DNA from: Pseudoalteromonas sp. MMG010
GTDB taxonomy: Bacteria > Pseudomonadota > Gammaproteobacteria > Enterobacterales > Alteromonadaceae
Assembly (NCBI RefSeq): GCF_018100905.1
Contig: NZ_JAGJEG010000013.1
Span: forward strand, 1 to 64,000
Length of the DNA: 64,000 nt
Reading direction: 5' to 3'
Numbering within the stretch: the first letter of the stretch is position 1; every line of letters begins with the position of its first letter. The notes below the pieces were generated by a model, which was not told where the DNA came from, did not search any database, and saw only the letters and a program-made list of their open reading frames with translations. The translations under genes were made by a program, and so were the position numbers. This document shows positions 33,606 to 43,391 of the stretch, piece by piece.

Positions 33606-35036
33606 CTAAAGCGCTTTAAAGAAATTGCTCGATTGCGTAATGGTGACTGTTTTATCATTAATCGGCGAAAGCACAAAATGAAACTCTGTTACCGGCTTTT
33701 TCAAATCATATGGGTCCATCACGATCGATAAAGGCACATTATGTGATTCACCGGCTTGTACAGTAAATGAAGTTTTACCGATATATTTAAAATTATCTAA
33801 TCCTTCAACTGCCACGGTGAAGGTTTGTTCATACTGCGCTTTATTAATGACTTTTAAGGTATAGGTATTTTCTACCATCTCATTAAAATCAACTCGATAA
33901 AGTTGATTTTGATCGCGAATAATATCAAACCCCATAGGCTTTCTTAATACGATATTCGCCACTAACGCACTGCTTAAAAGAACCAAAATCACTGCATAAC
34001 CAATAATTTTAGCCCGCAGTGGGTTCGTTTTATTTTCTGGTGTTTCGAGGTTGCGCTCTGTAGTGTACGAAATTAAACCACGAGGATATTGCATTTTATC
34101 CATTACATTGTCACAGGCATCAATACAGGCACCACAGTTGATACACTCAGCTTGAAGACCGTTTCTAATATCAATTCCGGTAGGGCATACTTGTACGCAT
34201 AAGTTACAATCAATGCAGTCACCAACGTCTAAATCACTATGAGCAATTTTTCGCGAACGAGGCCCACGACTTTCACCACGCTTTTCGTTGTAACTTACAG
34301 TAAAGGTGTCTTTATCAAACATTGCCGATTGAAAACGTGAATAAGGACAAATATGTAAACACATAATTTCACGCATCCACCCTGCATTAGCATAGGTACA
34401 TGCTGCGAAAAATATAATACTGATTAATGCGTATCCACCTGTATTAAAGGTGACAAAGTCTGGGAGCAATTCTCTAATTGGCGTAAAGTAGCCAACAAAC
34501 GAAATAGCGGTGTATAAAGAGAATAAGATCCAACTTGCATGCTTTGCTGTTTTTCGCCAAAATTTATCAAAGTCCATTGGGCGTTGATCAAGCTTTTTAC
34601 GTTGATTTGCCGTCCCTTCAAACTTTTCTTCAAACCAAATAAAAATAAAAGTCCAGACGGTTTGCGGACAGGTATAACCACACCACACTCGACCATAAAA
34701 AGTGGTAACCAAAAATAGTGCGAATGCTGCTAGCATTAGAATAAATGCCAAAATAGTAAAATCTTGCGGCCACAATGTTAAACCAAATATATTGTATTTT
34801 TGACCAATGAGGTCGAATAACACGCCTTGCTGAGCATTAAAGTTCACCCAAGGAAGGGCCATAAAAGCCAACATACCTAAAAAGCCTATACGCTGCCTCA
34901 ATAATTGGTGTAGCCCTTTTACTGCACGAACATAAATCCGATTTCGAGGATTAAACCTATCTCCCTCTGCATTGGTTTCTGGTTTTGCTATTTTTACCTC
35001 AACCGGTATATTTTTAACTTTTATTTGTTTATCCAT
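33606..35036 (-). CDS. ccoG: Cytochrome c oxidase accessory protein CcoG (RdxA/FixG)
   Basis: 476-residue inner-membrane iron-sulfur protein needed for copper delivery during cbb3-oxidase assembly. It has about five membrane helices, the CGYTCPQTVW motif, two ferredoxin-type cysteine clusters (CIDCNLCVQVCPTGIDI and CINCGACIDACDNVMDK), and a C-terminal immunoglobulin-like periplasmic domain (about 360-476). No cco genes are in the window. A hairpin downstream separates it from srkA. Confidence 0.95.
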   Translation of the reverse strand: MDKQIKVKNIPVEVKIAKPETNAEGDRFNPRNRIYVRAVKGLHQLLRQRIGFLGMLAFMALPWVNFNAQQGVLFDLIGQKYNIFGLTLWPQDFTILAFILMLAAFALFLVTTFYGRVWCGYTCPQTVWTFIFIWFEEKFEGTANQRKKLDQRPMDFDKFWRKTAKHASWILFSLYTAISFVGYFTPIRELLPDFVTFNTGGYALISIIFFAACTYANAGWMREIMCLHICPYSRFQSAMFDKDTFTVSYNEKRGESRGPRSRKIAHSDLDVGDCIDCNLCVQVCPTGIDIRNGLQAECINCGACIDACDNVMDKMQYPRGLISYTTERNLETPENKTNPLRAKIIGYAVILVLLSSALVANIVLRKPMGFDIIRDQNQLYRVDFNEMVENTYTLKVINKAQYEQTFTVAVEGLDNFKYIGKTSFTVQAGESHNVPLSIVMDPYDLKKPVTEFHFVLSPINDKTVTITQSSNFFKAL

Positions 35037-35443
35037 CGAAGCCCCTCAACATCGTTTGGAAACGTAAAAAATGCTAATAAATTCTCAACACTTTATTTTT
35101 TAGTATACGCTAAAAGACCCGCGCATACTTTCAGATATTTCTGAAACATCTGACCGATGTGATTATATCAGCTTTTTTAATAATAAATGGATAAAAATAT
35201 CTATTAGATAAGTTTTACAAAGTAAAGCACGGGTAGGTATATCTACTTAAAATATTTATAATATGTAAAAAACTAAACTCATAGTAGGAACTTTAAGTTA
35301 ATAGTTAACCCTTTATTGTTAAACTCTGGTATTATTCATCGCAAATTAAGGTAGGCAATTTTTTACTTTATTATGCAGCTAAATAGTGCATTGTTTTCTA
35401 TAAAGTTTATTTATAATATCGGTTAAATTTTTAGGTTTAAAAA
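35037..35443. other. Divergent intergenic region between ccoG and a small unknown gene
   Basis: About 400 AT-rich bases. An extended -10 box TGGTATTAT (35327-35335) could drive the plus-strand gene. TTTCAG and CTGAAA form a short inverted repeat at 35129-35146. I see no FNR-type TTGAT-N4-ATCAA site for ccoG and no open frame of note. Confidence 0.4.
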
Positions 35444-35803
35444 ATGAAAAAGTTTATAATTTTAATAATTATTCTATTTGCTTTGCTGAGTATTGATCAT
35501 CCACTATTAAACAAATATCGCGCTCAATTACTCGGTGATAGTGTAAGCTACCTAAGTGATGCAGCAAAAGTAAACCGCTCTCCTGTAGCCACATTAACAA
35601 AAAACCTTATAACCAAAGAAATTCGCCTATCTGATTCAGAGCGAGAGTATATCAATAAAACATTTACCAGTGATGAGTCTGTTCGCTTATTCCACTTACG
35701 CTATTGTAAGCAGCACGATCTTAATTTGTATTTTTATGAAGAGCGTTTAGATCAAGTATGTAATACTATAAATGTAGCCCTTGATATGAAACGGAGTAAC
35801 TAA
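35444..35803 (+). CDS. Small membrane-anchored protein of unknown function
   Basis: 119 residues: an N-terminal hydrophobic segment (about 3-17, signal or anchor), then a mainly helical, charged domain with two cysteines (in RYCKQH and QVCNTI) suited to a disulfide in the periplasm. The segment KEIRLSDSEREYINKTFTSDES has no recognisable motif. Its stop overlaps the start of the next gene by one base, so the two are coupled. Family not recognised. Confidence 0.65.
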   Translation: MKKFIILIIILFALLSIDHPLLNKYRAQLLGDSVSYLSDAAKVNRSPVATLTKNLITKEIRLSDSEREYINKTFTSDESVRLFHLRYCKQHDLNLYFYEERLDQVCNTINVALDMKRSN

Positions 35804-36009
35804 TGGACTTTTCAGCAATAAATAAACAAGCCAGTAACTCGTTTCATCGCCAACGTAATATATTAAAGAAACTCGCTCAAGGGCAAGAGATCCAGTGTGA
35901 TAGCTGTAACAAGCCACTATCATTAAATTTAAATAATAATGACGATAATAAGGGTCTAATTAGTTGTCAGGCAGGTTGTACACATATACTTTTAGAGCTA
36001 GGCGGCTAG
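35803..36009 (+). CDS. Small CxxC zinc-ribbon-like protein of unknown function
   Basis: 68 residues with a helical basic N-terminus (FHRQRNILKKLAQGQ) and two cysteine pairs, CDSC (about 33-36) and CQAGC (about 55-59), spaced like a zinc ribbon. Starts in the stop codon of the preceding gene (TAATG). It lies convergent to the YecA-family gene, 18 nt apart. Function unknown. Confidence 0.6.
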   Translation: MDFSAINKQASNSFHRQRNILKKLAQGQEIQCDSCNKPLSLNLNNNDDNKGLISCQAGCTHILLELGG

Positions 36010-36027
36010 ACCCAGTCAAGCACATCC

Positions 36028-36612
36028 CTATTCCCAGCCATCGTCCGTATACAAGCCACTATTAACCGCAACAACCTCTATCAGTTCAGCATAACCTAAT
36101 GAAAAATCTTTCATTAAATCATATTGTTGCTCAATCAGTCGCTCTTTCGACATATTATTTTGCTTTGCGATTTCTGTAATGGCTTCAGAAGTTAACGCAA
36201 AAAAGCTTAAACTAGCTTGAGCACTACTTAATGCTTGCACATATTCAGCCGGTAATTGAGTTTGTTTGAGCAGCTTATCACTATAAGCCGATGACCCCGT
36301 GATAAAACCATTACACCATTGCGACATACACTGAGCATTAAATGCTGCTGGAAGCTTATATCCTGTATTAAATACCGCTTCGCTAATCTTATGATATAGC
36401 GCCATAAATAAAAACAATGTCTCTTCACCAACTGCATTTTCATCAGCGATGATATTTGCCATCCATTGATGCACTTCAAGTGGCTCAGGTGAGCAAATGA
36501 CAGCAAATAAATAACCTTCGCTTTGCGAAAATGTCATTGAGTTTGGTTGCTCTGCTAAAAAAGCAGTTAATTGTTGAATATGTTGTTCGGTAAACTCGGG
36601 GAAATGCATCAT
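36028..36612 (-). CDS. YecA/YgfB-family (UPF0149) protein
   Basis: 194-residue, all-helical protein of the UPF0149 family, with the pattern MTFSQSEGYLFAVICSPEP, WCNGFITG and DFSLGYAELIEVV. No SEC-C zinc tail is present, so it is nearer the YgfB form. Either of two adjacent ATGs may start it. It follows gspN by 12 nt on the same strand and is probably read with the T2SS operon. Role unknown; the link to secretion may be only transcriptional. Confidence 0.82.
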   Translation of the reverse strand: MMHFPEFTEQHIQQLTAFLAEQPNSMTFSQSEGYLFAVICSPEPLEVHQWMANIIADENAVGEETLFLFMALYHKISEAVFNTGYKLPAAFNAQCMSQWCNGFITGSSAYSDKLLKQTQLPAEYVQALSSAQASLSFFALTSEAITEIAKQNNMSKERLIEQQYDLMKDFSLGYAELIEVVAVNSGLYTDDGWE

Positions 36613-36624
36613 TATAGACTCATA

Positions 36625-37383
36625 TTAAAAGTTTAATGGGTAACGGCCACTGCCATCAGGAATACCTAAAAACTTTACCGCATCGTGTACATCTTTTGGT
36701 AAGCTTGCATCTGGTTTTACATAGCCCGCGACTTTGAAGTTGTAATTCGCACTTAAAGTTGCATCAGCTTCTAGCCCTAACTTGTTATCAGGGTCAACCT
36801 TAATCGCCACAGCGCCCGATTTACAGCTTAAATCGCCACTTAATGCCCCAATGTTAAACCAACCATTTAACCCCTTTACATCTATATCAGGGCTAGAAAT
36901 ATCGCCATTTAAAGTACTGCAATATGGATTACCTACAGTAAAGGTATTTAACGTTAAAATCACACGTCCTTTAGCCGTTGCTGGTAAAGGTAATTGCACA
37001 TACTCTAATGCACGTTCTACTGTCCCGCGAACAATCGCTTTACTTAATTTAAGATCGTGGTTAAACAGACCAAACTCGATATGACCATGGCCTGAAATAT
37101 CATTGCGCTCTCTTGGATCGCCAAATTTTACATTCGCATTTAATGATGCTGTAAATAAAGACCAGCCAGCAATATCCCAACGAACATTATTTAACTGCTC
37201 TTTATCGTAACGCACTTGCATTGCTTGACCTTGCCAAACAGTACCTATCACGGTGCCTACTTTTAAATCCTTAGGAAAATAAGGTTTCGCGATATCGAGC
37301 ACGACTGCAGCAGGAAGCTTGATAATACAAAAAACAGTAAAGCTAATAATAAATAGCAAAGATAAAAAGGTTATTTTTTTCAT
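36625..37383 (-). CDS. gspN: Type II secretion protein GspN
   Basis: 252 residues with one N-terminal membrane helix (about 6-25) and a beta-rich periplasmic part. Family segments include VGTVIGTVWQGQAMQVRY, RWDIAGWSLFTASLNANVKFGD and GLFNHDLKLSKAIVRGT. GspN is present in only some T2SS operons and its role is minor or unclear. It is the last gsp gene here, 3 nt after gspM. Confidence 0.92.
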   Translation of the reverse strand: MKKITFLSLLFIISFTVFCIIKLPAAVVLDIAKPYFPKDLKVGTVIGTVWQGQAMQVRYDKEQLNNVRWDIAGWSLFTASLNANVKFGDPRERNDISGHGHIEFGLFNHDLKLSKAIVRGTVERALEYVQLPLPATAKGRVILTLNTFTVGNPYCSTLNGDISSPDIDVKGLNGWFNIGALSGDLSCKSGAVAIKVDPDNKLGLEADATLSANYNFKVAGYVKPDASLPKDVHDAVKFLGIPDGSGRYPLNF

Positions 37384-37386
37384 TAA

Positions 37387-37860
37387 TTAGCTCTCTAATA
37401 CCAATCGGCTCACACGTACATAGCCTGGTTTATCATCATTACTTAGGTCGAGGTTTTCTATTTTCAAACCATGCTTGTTTACCAACTCATCTAACCATTG
37501 TACCAATTTATTAAATTCAACCGAATCTAAGGTCAGTCGAAGAGAGCCATCACTTGGCTGCATTTTACTAATACTGATACTGTGCCGCCCTCGAGTCGAA
37601 TTAACAACTTGGCTAATATTTTGGTTAGTTACAATCGCATTTGCCCCACCGGCTTTTAGCTTAATAATACTGCTATCTACCCATGCTAATAACTCTTGCT
37701 GTTTAATTTGTGATTGCTGGGCTGCATCTATAGCGCTATTTAATGGCCTAAAAATACCGATGACTAAAATAAATATGACTAAGATAATCGATGCAGCTAT
37801 TACTAATTGCTGTTCTTGGTTTTTAAGTGAGCGCCAATAGTTAATTAACTGGTTTTTCAT
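37387..37860 (-). CDS. gspM: Type II secretion protein GspM
   Basis: 157-residue bitopic inner-membrane protein: cytoplasmic start, helix at about 19-39, coiled-coil segment, then a ferredoxin-like periplasmic domain. Partners GspL in the inner-membrane platform. Begins with a 4-nt overlap with gspL. Confidence 0.92.
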   Translation of the reverse strand: MKNQLINYWRSLKNQEQQLVIAASIILVIFILVIGIFRPLNSAIDAAQQSQIKQQELLAWVDSSIIKLKAGGANAIVTNQNISQVVNSTRGRHSISISKMQPSDGSLRLTLDSVEFNKLVQWLDELVNKHGLKIENLDLSNDDKPGYVRVSRLVLES

Positions 37861-39065
37861 GCACCACCTCGCAACTTAATTTCACCCACAACAAAATCTC
37901 CATCATTATTGAGCGACCCCTGCTCAACCGTTAACCCATTATTCTCTAATATGCTTTTTACTTTGCCAAACGTTTGAAAATCTTTTGCTCTGGCACGAAG
38001 TCGTAGTTCACCACGGCGATTATCATAGCGTAATGTTTCTGGAGTAAATTCGTTTACCTGATTAAAAACACTCACCAACTCATTTGTCAGTGATAAAAAG
38101 CCAACATCACTCCCGCCTGATATTTTAGCAAGTGCCCCTTTTATTTGGCTTCGGATTAATTGCGGCCTCACTTTTGTACCAGGGAAAGCACGTTGATAAC
38201 GATCAACAACTTGTGCTTTACTCAGAGCAACTTGGGTATTCAATTGATTTAGCTCAACAAGTTTTATAGTGATGCTACAAATTAAGGCAATACTTGCGGC
38301 TATCGCCGCACTTTTCCAATACCCCCACCAAAGCGACCCTTGCTTCTTCAGCTGATAACGCCCTTGGCGAAGATTAAACTTTACGTGCGGTAATTGTTTA
38401 GCAAAAAGCGCCAAAGGAAGATCGTAATCTTGAGTTTGAGGCTTTAAGGTAACTGCTTCAGGGAAATCAGTGACTGGACTATAATGATTTACATCTGGGT
38501 TACCCAGTGCGCTTAAATAACCGGCTAACCAGCTTTGCTCAACAGCCGCGATATGCCAATCATTGAGTTTAAATAACCATTGGTCATTAAGTTCAATACC
38601 AGCAAGTTCATCAGGCGCACTGTTTGGTAGCAATAATGCATCAGGGAGCACGGTATAAGCTGTAATTTCATTTTCACGAAATACCTCTAACCATTGCTCA
38701 AACCACGTGGCATCTGTAATGCCCACATTAATTGTATGTTGCTCTTCAATCATGCCTGGATCGCCAATCGCAATATGTAGATCATCAATATCACAGGCTA
38801 AATCTTCTTCAAGCATATAGGGTAATGCTTGTTCAAGCTTTCTGTTCCACTTTGTTGGCAACGGAATTGTTTTTAGTTGCACTTGATCGCTAGGCAATAA
38901 TACGATTACATCCCGGTTGTCCGACTTTTCAGTCAACGTATTTAATTCACTTGCTGATGCAAGCTCACCGCTGGCAATAATTTCTTGTTCTTGTGGTGAA
39001 TAAACCAGCCACGTTAGATTATCTTGCAGGTTTAAGCCTGTGCGGATCAATAATATTTCTGTCAC
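37857..39065 (-). CDS. gspL: Type II secretion protein GspL
   Basis: 402 residues: an actin-like cytoplasmic domain (about 1-240) that recruits the GspE ATPase, one membrane helix (about 249-268), and a periplasmic ferredoxin-like domain ending in FGKVKSILENNGLTVEQGS. It links the ATPase to the platform. Overlaps gspK and gspM by 4 nt each. Confidence 0.93.
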   Translation of the reverse strand: MTEILLIRTGLNLQDNLTWLVYSPQEQEIIASGELASASELNTLTEKSDNRDVIVLLPSDQVQLKTIPLPTKWNRKLEQALPYMLEEDLACDIDDLHIAIGDPGMIEEQHTINVGITDATWFEQWLEVFRENEITAYTVLPDALLLPNSAPDELAGIELNDQWLFKLNDWHIAAVEQSWLAGYLSALGNPDVNHYSPVTDFPEAVTLKPQTQDYDLPLALFAKQLPHVKFNLRQGRYQLKKQGSLWWGYWKSAAIAASIALICSITIKLVELNQLNTQVALSKAQVVDRYQRAFPGTKVRPQLIRSQIKGALAKISGGSDVGFLSLTNELVSVFNQVNEFTPETLRYDNRRGELRLRARAKDFQTFGKVKSILENNGLTVEQGSLNNDGDFVVGEIKLRGGA

Positions 39066-40051
39066 TGTACGCCTCCAAATTTTCGCGCCAGTATAGTTAC
39101 TTTGCCACTATTGGCATACAGTAAAGTGGTCATCGAAAAACGCAGATCAACAAATTCTGCCTGCGTTTGTAATTTAAAATAGTCACTTTTAATATCGAAC
39201 AAGTCTTCAACGTCAGTTAAGTTTTTACCACCTTGTTGTTGTACTTCTTCAAAAAATTCATCTTTACTTTCAAAACCCGAATCTGGCCTGGCTGCAATCA
39301 CGGCTTGTGCACCGGATAGATCAAGGTTTTCAATAAGCGAGCTTAATAACAAAGCTTGCTCTGATATAATTGTATTTACATTAATAACCAATGCCTGGTT
39401 ACCTGGGATAACACATACATAAGGTAATAACTTTTCCATTACCAATGGATTAAATCCCTTCACTAAACGTAGTTCTGAGGTTGATGCAAAGAGAGTATTG
39501 GCGGTCATATATGGAGAGGCAAGAGACAAATACTCACCTTCTTCGGCACCACTGCGATATACCACACTATTTTCATCTAACCAGTCAAGAACGCTATCAG
39601 CCATAGCCTCTTCTGATTCTTCTGAAGGTAAATCTTCTATATTTTCTAACAATGCTAACAACGCAACATGCCCATGATTACTTTTGCTAGCTAACGTTTC
39701 ATCTGGCGCTTGTGCTAGCGAATTTAAATTCAAACAAGCTTGTAAATCAGTTACTTTGCCACTTAAAGTACCATAATCAACCGGAAATGGAGTGTCTCCT
39801 TGTTGCGCCCAAAGCTGATCTGATGAGGTTTTATCTGGTGCATCTTTTTTACTTTGTATAATTGCTTTTATCGCTAACTCTTCGGCGCCATAGGCATACC
39901 ATTTGGCTTGCTGATGCCCTTGCAAATTAGTACTTCGCTGAACTTGAACCATTAAATTTGCACTCATTTCAACCGCTAATATAGCAGCTAAAGCCACAAT
40001 AAATAATACAATAACTAAGGCAGCACCTTGCGAGGATTTAATTTTCATCAT
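39062..40051 (-). CDS. gspK: Minor pseudopilin GspK
   Basis: 329 residues. The prepilin-type leader MMKIKSSQG is followed by AALVIVLFIVALAAILAVEM; as usual for GspK, the +5 Glu is absent. The large helical periplasmic domain has AYGAEELAIKA, DWLDEN and an acidic calcium-site region (SGAEEGEYLSL). GspK caps the pseudopilus tip with GspI and GspJ. Confidence 0.93.
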   Translation of the reverse strand: MMKIKSSQGAALVIVLFIVALAAILAVEMSANLMVQVQRSTNLQGHQQAKWYAYGAEELAIKAIIQSKKDAPDKTSSDQLWAQQGDTPFPVDYGTLSGKVTDLQACLNLNSLAQAPDETLASKSNHGHVALLALLENIEDLPSEESEEAMADSVLDWLDENSVVYRSGAEEGEYLSLASPYMTANTLFASTSELRLVKGFNPLVMEKLLPYVCVIPGNQALVINVNTIISEQALLLSSLIENLDLSGAQAVIAARPDSGFESKDEFFEEVQQQGGKNLTDVEDLFDIKSDYFKLQTQAEFVDLRFSMTTLLYANSGKVTILARKFGGVQ

Positions 40052-40670
40052 CTTCCTCTAGGCCTTCTGTCTGGCCACTACCGGGGACTAAAAACACCCT
40101 ACGAATAGGGTCGCCATCTATCTGCTGAACCGTTACAGCAACGGCACTTGGCAGTGATTTCACTTGCCATTGCGACTGCCATTCGTTTTTATTATCTAAA
40201 AACTCAAATGTTAAATCGGCAACCCCTTTAAGTAACACCTGAACACGGGGCTCAATATCATCAAGTTGGTCAACATAAACACGATAAACGCGTTCTAGAT
40301 TATCATCAATGACCCTATAGCCAACCGCTTGTAGCTGTGAGCGCGGTAATAAATTAATTGGATTAATCCACCCATCTCTAACAAAGCCTATGCCATCGTA
40401 TTGGCTATCGAGAATATAGCGCCCTGCTAATAAATAATATTCTTGAAAATCACCCGATTCATTTCGCACTTTGCGTTTAGTCATTTGACTAAAATCTTGG
40501 TCCATTAATCTAAATGTTGTTTGCAGCGCGTTTAATTCAGTGATTTTTTCATCTGATGCGTCTTTTGCTTTCGTTGTCGAATCAAGTATTTGGTGAGTAG
40601 CCATAATTACAAATGCTAAAATCCCCAAAGCTACCATTACTTCTAACAAGGTAAATCCGCGTTGCTTCAC
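40038..40670 (-). CDS. gspJ: Minor pseudopilin GspJ
   Basis: 210 residues with a classical leader KQRG/FTLLEVMVALGILAFVIMA cleaved by prepilin peptidase before Phe, Glu at +5. A beta-rich domain follows, ending in an acidic tail. Part of the GspI-J-K tip complex. Overlaps gspK by 14 nt. Confidence 0.93.
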   Translation of the reverse strand: MKQRGFTLLEVMVALGILAFVIMATHQILDSTTKAKDASDEKITELNALQTTFRLMDQDFSQMTKRKVRNESGDFQEYYLLAGRYILDSQYDGIGFVRDGWINPINLLPRSQLQAVGYRVIDDNLERVYRVYVDQLDDIEPRVQVLLKGVADLTFEFLDNKNEWQSQWQVKSLPSAVAVTVQQIDGDPIRRVFLVPGSGQTEGLEEDDEN

Positions 40671-41045
40671 TTACTTTTCACCTTTATTAAAATAAGTTGA
40701 AAGTTCGTAAACCGGGTACTCATTTTTTTCATCTGTAAAAACATTAATGGTCACTTTAACAAAACTTTTATCGCTTGTTGCCACAACATCTTGGCGCCAA
40801 TACCACGGTACACCCGCTAATGTTTCTGTTCCTCGTTGGCCACTTTTTCCTTGCCACTGAGAGCCTTTAACACGCTGTTCAACTAATACATTTTCAGCAA
40901 CCCATGAACCATACGTTTGTTCTTCAAGTGTAGATAAATGATGAATATGCTCGCCGGTTGCTTGCATTGCAGCAATGCCTGCCATCGCGCAAATACTCAA
41001 TGCAACCAGTACTTCTAGTAATGTAAAGCCTTTAATATGTTGCAT
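40671..41045 (-). CDS. gspI: Minor pseudopilin GspI
   Basis: 124 residues with leader MQHIKG/FTLLEVLVALSICAMAGIAA and the family segment SWVAENVLVEQR. It nucleates the tip complex with GspJ and GspK. Its stop directly abuts the gspJ start. Confidence 0.93.
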   Translation of the reverse strand: MQHIKGFTLLEVLVALSICAMAGIAAMQATGEHIHHLSTLEEQTYGSWVAENVLVEQRVKGSQWQGKSGQRGTETLAGVPWYWRQDVVATSDKSFVKVTINVFTDEKNEYPVYELSTYFNKGEK

Positions 41046-41047
41046 GA

Positions 41048-41632
41048 TTAGGGTTCCCGCCTTAAATCAACTGGCGCACTAAATTTACCTTCAATAAAGT
41101 AAATAGGTTCTCTTTCATCTTTTAATTCAAGTACTAATTGAAAGGCGCTAACCTCAGAAGAAGATAAAATTAATACTTGAGGAATTTTGGTTTTTTTCAG
41201 GTCTAATAAGCTGTCATCATCAGAACCACTCATTAGCTCACGCCAATTTGATTGTTCTAATAAATTATCTTGTGCCCATGGAAGCTCATCTAAATTTAAA
41301 GTCAGTTTAATACGCTCATCAAGCTTCAATGGCGCAAATAGCTCCTCTCGATTTAAAGTTACCCACTTTTCGCCATCAAACACTAAAAATTCAAATACAT
41401 CATCTTCGACCATAAAACCAAGTTCTACTTGATTCAACACAGCGAATTCAGAAGCTAAATTAATGGTAGTATGTAATCGAAGTGCTTGAGCATCTAGCTC
41501 ATCTTCAGCTCCGCCATCTAAGCTATACACCACCATTTTGGTTGCAAAAGCAATAATGACTAACACCACTAAAATTTCGATTAAGCTAAAGCCTAAACAC
41601 TTTTTAGACATACGATTAAGGCTTACTTGCAT
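41048..41632 (-). CDS. gspH: Minor pseudopilin GspH
   Basis: 194 residues with leader ending KKCLG/FSLIEILVVLVIIAFATKMV and a beta-rich C-terminal domain with INLASEFAVLNQVELGF. It lies between the tip and the major pseudopilin. Gap to gspI is 2 nt. Confidence 0.92.
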   Translation of the reverse strand: MQVSLNRMSKKCLGFSLIEILVVLVIIAFATKMVVYSLDGGAEDELDAQALRLHTTINLASEFAVLNQVELGFMVEDDVFEFLVFDGEKWVTLNREELFAPLKLDERIKLTLNLDELPWAQDNLLEQSNWRELMSGSDDDSLLDLKKTKIPQVLILSSSEVSAFQLVLELKDEREPIYFIEGKFSAPVDLRREP

Positions 41633-41672
41633 AAACAGTAAGCCTTAGAAGTGATATGACGAAAAGCGTGCA

Positions 41673-42095
41673 TTATTGCTCGTCTTCATCCCAGTTCCCA
41701 ATATCATCATCAGTCCCTACTTCACCATCAGGACCTAAAGAGAAAATATCAAATTTACCCACTTCTCCTGGGCTAATTAGTTGATATGGATTACCCCAAG
41801 GATCTTCAGGTAATTTATCAATAAAGCCACCATCAGGGAAACGCTTTGGAACAGGCTCGATGCTTGTTTTATTCACTAATGCTTCTAAGCCTTGCTCAGT
41901 GCTTGGGTAGCTTTTATTCTTAAGCTTATACAGACTCATTGCATCTTCAATTTGTTGAATATCTAAATGCGCTTTATCAATAGCTGCTTCTTCTTGTTGG
42001 CCCATAATATTAGGTGCAACAATCGACATGATCATACCAATAATAACCAATACAACCATTACTTCGAGTAAAGAAAAACCTGTTTGTTTTTTCAC
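41673..42095 (-). CDS. gspG: Major pseudopilin GspG
   Basis: 140 residues with leader MKKQTG/FSLLEVMVVLVIIGMIMSIVAP. The C-terminal region has YPSTEQGLEALV, LPEDPWGNPYQ and the calcium-binding loop DIFSLGPDGEVGTDDDIGNW. It polymerises into the pseudopilus that drives secretion. Confidence 0.96.
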   Translation of the reverse strand: MKKQTGFSLLEVMVVLVIIGMIMSIVAPNIMGQQEEAAIDKAHLDIQQIEDAMSLYKLKNKSYPSTEQGLEALVNKTSIEPVPKRFPDGGFIDKLPEDPWGNPYQLISPGEVGKFDIFSLGPDGEVGTDDDIGNWDEDEQ

Positions 42096-42153
42096 GTAAC
42101 TACCTCTTTCTAAATAAAAATTAAGGAGCTAGAGACACCCCATTAAATATAAA

Positions 42154-43389
42154 TTAAAGCCCTACAGCTTTGTTCATTGCCATTATTGGCTGTAAAATTG
42201 CCATTACTATAAACAATACAATAACAGCCATTGAGGCTATCATGGCAGGTTCAAGTAACTTTAGTGATACATTAACCATGCTTTCAAACTCGCGGTCTTG
42301 GTTATTAGCCGCGCGCTCTAGCATTTGTTCTAACTCACCTGATTTTTCACCACTGGCGATCATGTGTAGCATCATCGGTGGGAATAATTTGGTTTTTTGT
42401 AAAGCAGCCCTTAAACTTGCGCCTTCACTTACTCTATCAGCCGCATCAGCAACAGCCCGTTTAATTTTTTCATTTACTAATACGCCACCTGAGATACGCA
42501 TCCCCTCAAGTAACGGTACCGAACTTGATGATAATATGCTTAAAGTACGAGCAAATCGGGCGGTATTTATTCCACGCGCTACTTTGCCAATGCCTGGCAT
42601 GTGTAATATTTTGTCATCATACCAAAATCGAACTTTTGGCTTTTTAAGTGCATGCTTAATCGCAACCGCCATTAACGTAATCATAATTAAACTAACGAAC
42701 CAATAATTCTGAACAAAATGGCTAGCTGCCATCACCCATTCAGTGGTCCATGGTAAGACTTGCTTGGTTTTTTCAAACGTTTTAAGGATTTTAGGCACCA
42801 CTGTACCTAATAAAACAGATACGATTGCAATCGCAAAAACGACTAAGATAATAGGATAAACCATGGCTTGGGTAATTTGACTTCGCATATGCTGGCGTTG
42901 TTCAGTGTAATCAGCAAGGCGATTTAAAACCTGATCTAAGTGTCCTGATTTTTCACCTGCGGCAACCATAGCTCGATACAATTCGTCAAATACATGTGGA
43001 AATTCACTCATTCCATCAGCTAGCGTATACCCTTCAACCACTTTCGAGCGCACCGACATTAACATACGTTTTAAACGAGGCTTTTCACATTGTTCAGCAA
43101 CGGCCATAACCGCACCTTCAACAGGCAATGCCGATTGAATCAGTGTCGCAAGTTGACGTGTTATTAAGGCTAAATCTGAAGTAGAAATAGAAGGCTTAAA
43201 TAAATTACCGAATAAAGGGGCTTTAGCTCCCTTTACTTGCTTTTCACTATCACCTGCAGGAACAACCTCTAAAGGAGTTAACTTTTGTTCGCGTAACATC
43301 TGGCGAATTTGTTTAGCCGTATCCGCTTCAAGTAGCCCTTTTTTTTCCTTGCCGCGACCATCTAACGCGCGATATTCAAACGCCGCCAT
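42154..43389 (-). CDS. gspF: Type II secretion inner-membrane protein GspF
   Basis: 411-residue polytopic platform protein with two related T2SF domains (EGYTLADGMSEFPHVFDELYRAMVAAGEKSG and EGASLRAALQKTKLFPPMMLHMIASGEKSG) and three membrane helices. It works with the GspE ATPase. The start is 2 nt from the gspE stop. Confidence 0.96.
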   Translation of the reverse strand: MAAFEYRALDGRGKEKKGLLEADTAKQIRQMLREQKLTPLEVVPAGDSEKQVKGAKAPLFGNLFKPSISTSDLALITRQLATLIQSALPVEGAVMAVAEQCEKPRLKRMLMSVRSKVVEGYTLADGMSEFPHVFDELYRAMVAAGEKSGHLDQVLNRLADYTEQRQHMRSQITQAMVYPIILVVFAIAIVSVLLGTVVPKILKTFEKTKQVLPWTTEWVMAASHFVQNYWFVSLIMITLMAVAIKHALKKPKVRFWYDDKILHMPGIGKVARGINTARFARTLSILSSSSVPLLEGMRISGGVLVNEKIKRAVADAADRVSEGASLRAALQKTKLFPPMMLHMIASGEKSGELEQMLERAANNQDREFESMVNVSLKLLEPAMIASMAVIVLFIVMAILQPIMAMNKAVGL

Positions 43390-43391
43390 GA

